Below, piece after piece: positions 58,520-64,000 of a DNA stretch of 64,000 nucleotides. A program made the translations under genes and the position numbers. The notes under the pieces were generated by a model, which worked only from the letters and a program-made list of their open reading frames with translations, had not been told where the DNA came from and made no database searches. Position 1 is the stretch's first letter. The number at the start of each line of letters is the position of its first letter. The DNA is from Gliomastix tumulicola (lineage: Eukaryota > Ascomycota > Sordariomycetes > Hypocreales > Bionectriaceae): NCBI GenBank assembly GCA_001599755.1, contig BCHX01000004.1:744001-808000 (forward strand), in the 5' to 3' direction.

Positions 58520-61500
58520 TCACCTAAACGCCGCCTTGACGTCCGCCCTCGGCCACTCAAACAGAACATCCCCGCCGTATACGTCCGTAACCACCCTTCC
58601 AATCCTCTGTTCCACCGTGTTGTAGAATGCCTCGCACTGGCCCCAGACCTTGGCGACGAGCTCGCGGCTCAGCGCCGGGTCGTCGGCGTCTCCAAAGTGC
58701 TTCTCCACGCGCTTGCGCAGTGCCTCGACACCCTTGCGCACCTCCTTGGAGTCGTAGTTGCCGAGCACCTTGTTGAAGATGGTCTTGCTGTTGGACGGCT
58801 GAGCGGCGATGGCCGAGGGGGTCTTTCCGCTCTGCAGCTGGCCTTCAATGTTCTCAATGTGGTCCAGCAGCTTGCCGAGCGGGCGGCGCATCACCGCGTT
58901 GAGGTACAAGCCCATGTGATCGCGGTACTCGGTGTTCGCGTTGTTCTTCCACACCTCGAGCACCTCGAGGCCGCGCGTGTCCGTCTCCTCGACGAAGTGG
59001 TTCATGTTCTCGATGAGCAGGATGTGAAAGTTGAGCGCCTCCTTATCCTCAGGATCGGCGTTGCCACTTGTCACAGCCACCGCGGGGTTCTCCCGCGCGA
59101 TAACAAGGAGCGACTCGAACATAGACTTGAGCATGCGGTCATACTCGCGATCGACGGTCCGACGGATCGGCAGGCTGGGGTCGATGCCCTGCAGCATGTT
59201 CTCGATGGCCGTCGAGAAGCCCGGGAACACGCGGATGAAGTGGATGACGCCCTTGCGCTTGTGGATCTTGACCTTTGTCTCCTCGATGGCGCGAATCTGG
59301 TCATCTACGAACTTCCTAAAGCGTCCTGCTAGAAGACCGTGCTGCTTCTGGAAGATCATGTTCAAGAAATCTTGGTTGGTCTGGCTGAGGTCGGCCATCT
59401 TCTTCTCGATGGTCACCAGCACGCCCACTCCTTGTCTGTAGATTGGTTAGTAAATAAAGGCTTCTCAACATGGTTGACCAGTCACTCACAAAGGATCCTG
59501 TCCTATCACCCACTCCATCAATCTCTGAAGCTCTTGATCCAGGAACGTAAAGATTGTCTCCATCGATCGTGTGACTCTTCGCGCTAGCTCACGATCGGGC
59601 TCCATGAGTCGATGGCGTCTGAGATCCCCTCCCCTGCGGTCCACAGGCAACGAAGCTCCCACAGCGTCGGGGAAGTCAGTTTGGCTCAGAGTCGTGGCAT
59701 GGAAGAAGTCGATAATGAAGTTTTGCTCCATCTCAACAAGAGGCAGCAGATCGTCCAAAACACCAGCATAGACCTCGTATGGGAAGCTTCTGCTCTCTCC
59801 GGTCGCCTTGTTCCTCTCTGCCTTGGAACCGTCTGACAACGGCGAGCGCAGAGCACGGGCAAGTGTCTGACTTCGCTTGACTGTCAACTTCCTGGCAGCT
59901 GTTGCCACGTTCTCCTGCTGCTTCTCCATCTGCGAGGTGAAGAGCAGCTCGGCTTCCTCGCCCGTCATCTTGCGAGCGTTCTTACGCCAGCTCTGGATGA
60001 CGGTCTGGAACTCGCTCTTGTAAAGCGGCGCCGACTTGTCCTGGTAAATCTGGATGAAGCGGTTCCAACCGTCCAGATCCGCATCTCTGGCGTACAGCAT
60101 CAGTGGGTGGTACCTCCAGAGGATATCGCGACCGGCCTCGTGATGGCTAGCGTCCACCTTCTTCGAAAGGGCTCCCTCGAGACCTCGCTTTGTCTCCGAA
60201 ATGCTCTGGTCAAATTGACGAGGCATGAACTCCAAGAGTCGCCGCAGGAAGAAGCCGCTCTCCTGCACGTACATCTCCTTCTTCTCCTGCACGATCCTCA
60301 TGTTTCCGTAATCACTGTTGAGGCCGAGTGCTTGGTCCGAATCCAAGGTGGCGTCTGCAGTCTTGGCGGGCTCGTTACCGCCCAGCGAAGGATCAATCTT
60401 GATCATTGCTTTGTAAAGCGTGATCAGAGCGATTTCAACGTCTTGGAGACCTCGGATATTATCCAACGGGGCAATTCGAAGAGCCTCAAGATCGTTGGAG
60501 GTAATAGCGCATGTCTCAAGCAGCGACTCGACTTCCTTCTTCAGAAGCTTCTGGTTGGCAGTCTGCACCTGCAAGCCCTGACCTTGGGCTTCAATGAAAG
60601 CAATGTCTTCTGATAGTGTCTGTCCATTCTTATTAGTATACCCCAGGTCCCGTCAAAGAGTGAGGCTGAACTTACCGAAAGCTCCACAGAGTACAAGGTC
60701 AGTAGATTATCAAGCTCCTCGCACTCTGCCATGGCTTGGTCGATACCTCCCTTGATTGCCTCTACCCTCTCGTCTCCTTCACGGAACCTCGCGAGCCAGC
60801 CACCGGCTTGGGCTTTGTTCAGCTCTCTATCTAGGTCAATCTTGATGTCGTCCATGTTGGCCTTCCGCATCTGGTCACCCGGAACCCAGCCAAAGTAATC
60901 CAGCCAGCCGCCGAACTCAACGCCCTTCGCATCGACGATGCTAGGGTCAATACCAAGGCTCTGCAGGAACTTGGCATCGTTTCCAGCAGCGACAGACCGG
61001 CGCGGGGGCAGTACCGGAGCAGCTTCTTTTGTAACATCCACTGGTTTGATGATTTCTTGAGGTAGTTCCTGGGTGCTCGAGGGGCGACTCGTATTGGGGA
61101 CAAAGATCTTCACCTCGGGAACATTGGAAGCACGCTGCGGTGCTTTGGGAGGAGGCTCGGGAGTTGCCTCCCTTTCTCTAGATACGGGTCGAGGTGGCGC
61201 CGGAACAACACCTGTGATTCCGTCCGGCCCCTCAGAGACTTTCTGTGCTGCTTGTCTCAGACGATCTCCGGCTCCTCCTGGCCGGGGTTTGAAGGCTGAG
61301 GCAGCGCTAGCAGCCCTCCAAAACGCCCCTGCAATATCGCCCTTGGACTTCTTCTTGATCATAGGACCCAGCCCAGGTCGCTCCTCCTCGTCCTCCGGAT
61401 CAGCGGGGACTGGAGGGGTCGCCTCCTGGCTCTCCTCCTTCGGGGCTGGCGGCTCTTCCGCTTTAGACTCGGAGGAGGGGACGGGTCCAGGCTGTGTAGG

Positions 61501-63091
61501 GGAGACATCATTCTTGGCTGTCACTGGCGTCACAACGCCAGGAGACTCGACTATTATAGGTTCTGTTCGCGAGAGCTCCGGCGCTGATGGCGCGTCGAAA
61601 TCGATAACAGCGGCAGCAGAAGGTAAAGGAATCGTAGGCCGGCTCACTGATTCCTTGCGGGGAGAGAGTCTGTCAGCGCTCCGAGGAGGTGGCGCGACTG
61701 GGTCTCGTTTGTTTACTCCGCCCATCAAAGGGGGCGGCACTAGATCTCTATCCAGCGGTCGAGTGGGATCCATCGGCGGTCGTCTTCGTTCAGGCGGCAC
61801 TTGGTCTTCCTTCGCTCTGCTCGGCGGACGAGCGAATGCAGGCGTCTGCTCATCTCGGGCACGACTCCCAGGTCGAAGGGACGGAGGTGGCGGGTCGTCT
61901 CTCGCGCGACTCCCAGGTCGAAGAGCTGAGGGAACCTGGTCGTCTCTCGGCCTGCTAGAAGCGCGAGCTGGTGGCAGCCCTTGCTCATCTCTGGTTCGAC
62001 TCGTAGATCGGCCGTATGAAGGTGACTGGCCAGGTGGTGGCGGTGGTAACGGCTGTGTCGGAGGTTCCGGAGCATCCCCAAAGCGCCCAAAAGAACCAGG
62101 CCCGGGCATGCCGTTCCTTGAACGGGGAGGAACACTCGACGCATCCTCGCTCTTCCCCGTCATATATGAATTGCCTCCCACTGAATCCTGGCTCTTGTTA
62201 TTCTGGGCCACCTTGCGCAGATTCAGCCTATCCCTATCCCTCGAAGTCGTGGAATCGAAACTTCCGGCCGGAGACGCAGCTGCGCTCGGTGTGTAGCGGA
62301 CTGGCGGTGTCCTGTTACTCCTTGGAGGTCCCTCGTTGTGGGCAACAGTCGAGGTCGAACTGACTGCGCTGTGCTGGCTGGACATAGACTGCCCCGGGGG
62401 TGGCCTCACGGGCGGAGGTCCTGGAGGTCTCCTCCCAGCTCCCAAGACCTGGTCTATCTCCTTCTGGTCGAAGCCCGTGAGCTCCGGCGTCTTTCCGCTC
62501 GTGTACTTGCCATAGATCTTGATCATGCTCGCGATGAAGAACTTCTTCTCCTTGTCCGACTGCGCCTGCCAGAAGTACGGCTTCCCCAGCGTCACCAGGA
62601 AGCCCGTGTCGCCCGCCCATTCTTTATGCTGCGGGTTCACGCCCGGACCGGTGAAGGACTCGATGTGGGTGAGGTCGTCAAGGTTCCATGTCTTGCCAAT
62701 CGAGAAGGAGCCGTTGGGGTTTTCCTTGGACTTGTGCATGCGCACGCGGCCCGAGCGGCGGACGGCGATGACGATGACTCGAGGCTTCTCGGAGTTGAGG
62801 GTCCTGGCTTCGGGCGGCGGGGGCGTCGCGGGGTGGCTGGAGAACTCGGTTACACGAATGTGTGTGATGTAGGTTTCTTGCACTGCGAGACGCGCAGGAG
62901 GCTGCTGTCAGCTTCATCGTCCCAGTTCACTTCCTGCGTTCTTGGCGCAGAGAGAGCCTGCCGGAGAACTTACATCCTCCGTCGGGATCTTTCTTGTTGA
63001 AGCATGTGTCGATGATCCGGCGCTTCTCGTCATCGAAGCGCTCCGCCCTGTTGGGGGCTGCGCCAGGCCCAGCTCCATTCGCGCGGTCCAT
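58520..63091 (-). CDS. SEC3: Exocyst complex component Sec3
   Basis: Four exons (63091-62974, 62882-60676, 60619-59490, 59435-58520) encode 1456 aa. After a short N-terminus (RFDDEKRRIIDTCFNKKDPDG) comes the Sec3 N-terminal PH-like domain (THIRVTEFSSHP, RVIVIAVRRSGRVRMHKSKE, SFTGPG, FIASMIKIYGKYTSGKTPEL), which in yeast binds PI(4,5)P2 and Rho/Cdc42 GTPases. A Pro/Arg-rich disordered stretch (about 150-560) contains repeats of the R(S/A)RDD/E type. The helical Sec3_C bundle follows (LLTLYSVELSTLSEDIAF, NQKLLKKEVESLLETCAI, ending VKAAFR). Sec3 marks exocytic sites and tethers vesicles at the hyphal tip. The start exon reads MDRANGAGPG; the intron joins its single leftover base to the PH-domain exon in frame. 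Confidence 0.93.
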
Positions 63092-64000
63092 ATGAAGCTA
63101 CCTGACGATGGGGCCATCCATCCATTCATGAAGCAGCAGAGGCGGTCGAGGGCCGCGGGGGCATGTTCGGGGGCTGAGTTTCCGTCGCGATTCGGTGGTT
63201 CGTGGAGGGCAACCGGCGACCGGGTGGTGCTACTGTTCGCGTCTGTATCGCTCTGCGTTGCTCGTCTCTCGTCGCGATCGGGATTGATGGAGGTGACTGT
63301 CCGAAGGCATACGCTGTGGTGGCTGAGTGTGGGATAATTGTCTCCAGGTGTCTTGGATCCAAGACTCGGGTGACTAAGCAGCCGCATCCACAAGGATTCA
63401 GGAACAGGAGCTCAAGCTTCAGAGGCTGACAGAAATATCTCAGCAGCGTCTCGAGAGATGTGAGACAGGGTTCTCCGTCGGATTCAGATTCGTGACCGGT
63501 GCATTTCAGCGTAAGCAAGCTCACTATTTAGGCTCTATACGCAATATCTCCCTGCAACACATGACTTTCTGGGCTGCACTACGAGGGAAACCCAAGTAAA
63601 TGTCCCCATCCGGTTGAGGCTGTATCGTTTTATTGTGTCGCAAGCTCCAGAATCACCCATAGAGAGCTCCCTGTAGCCTCCTTATTTGGGAAACCGACTC
63701 GGCTACCCTACAACAAGACAACACCACTTCCCCCTTCCACCACAAACCTCAGTCTTGAGGCTGATTCGTTCTCTGGAAGCAGTCGCCCATCTAAGACAAG
63801 CTTAGAGGTTAAGTGGCTGCCTGTGGAAGGGAGAACCAACCGCTTAGCACAACGCTACGCTTACGTACGTACCTTACCTCCAGGCCAGGCAGTTGATGAT
63901 GCAATGGAAGGTTCCTGGCTCAACATCATACATTCCTGTTCGATATCTCTAAAGTCGAACGAGAGTGCCAATGTTTCCCTCTTACTAGGTTTACTTTCCC
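63092..64000. other. Intergenic, upstream of Sec3 to window end
   Basis: 0.9 kb holding the Sec3 promoter. Short open frames lack any family signal; no repeats or RNA gene recognised. Confidence 0.4.

Noticed and set aside
1..64000. CRISPR arrays, rRNA genes, transposons or RIP-degraded repeats
   Set aside because: None recognised: no regularly spaced repeats, no transposase, reverse transcriptase or integrase frames, and no AT-rich decayed blocks.

Overview
The window is nuclear DNA from a filamentous ascomycete (Pezizomycotina). Genes carry short spliceosomal introns of about 47-170 nt with GT-AG ends and CTAAC-like branch sites. A HET-domain gene, highly reducing polyketide synthases (HR-PKS) and Sec3, COQ5, UFD4 and Zds orthologues are present. 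A Sordariomycete-like fungus is my guess; species cannot be read from the sequence. Both window ends are intergenic.

The left half (about 0.45-33.6 kb) is accessory. It opens with a HET-domain protein and a membrane-tethered P-loop sulfotransferase-fold protein. A biosynthetic core follows: HR-PKS 1 (minus strand, 5 exons, about 2479 aa), a divergently transcribed PLP-dependent alpha-oxoamine synthase (AOS), a 14-helix-type MFS exporter and a short Zn2Cys6 regulator. An AOS beside a thioesterase-less HR-PKS is the arrangement used for sphinganine-analogue metabolites such as fumonisins, AAL toxins and sphingofungins: the AOS releases the acyl chain by decarboxylative condensation with an amino acid. 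Here the AOS has an in-frame TAG, so this strain may not complete the pathway. Two secreted GH43 glycosidases lie next, then a second complete HR-PKS (7 exons, 2462 aa) with no release enzyme beside it.

The PKS1/AOS divergent promoter holds four copies of CGGAACCCG, a CGG-N3-CCG site of the kind bound by Zn2Cys6 dimers, three of them continuing to TGCAT, plus a 17-bp inverted repeat. The exporter/regulator divergent promoter has a 19-bp dyad.

The right half (about 34.7-63.1 kb) is conserved cellular machinery: a Zds-family protein, a DUF2433 phosphoesterase-like protein with an RGG tail, a small one-helix protein, COQ5, the branched-chain 2-oxoacid dehydrogenase E1-alpha, the HECT ligase UFD4, a large disordered nuclear protein and exocyst Sec3. 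The change from accessory to housekeeping content near 34 kb probably marks the cluster edge. Exon boundaries were worked out by eye from splice signals, reading-frame phase and protein-family continuity.
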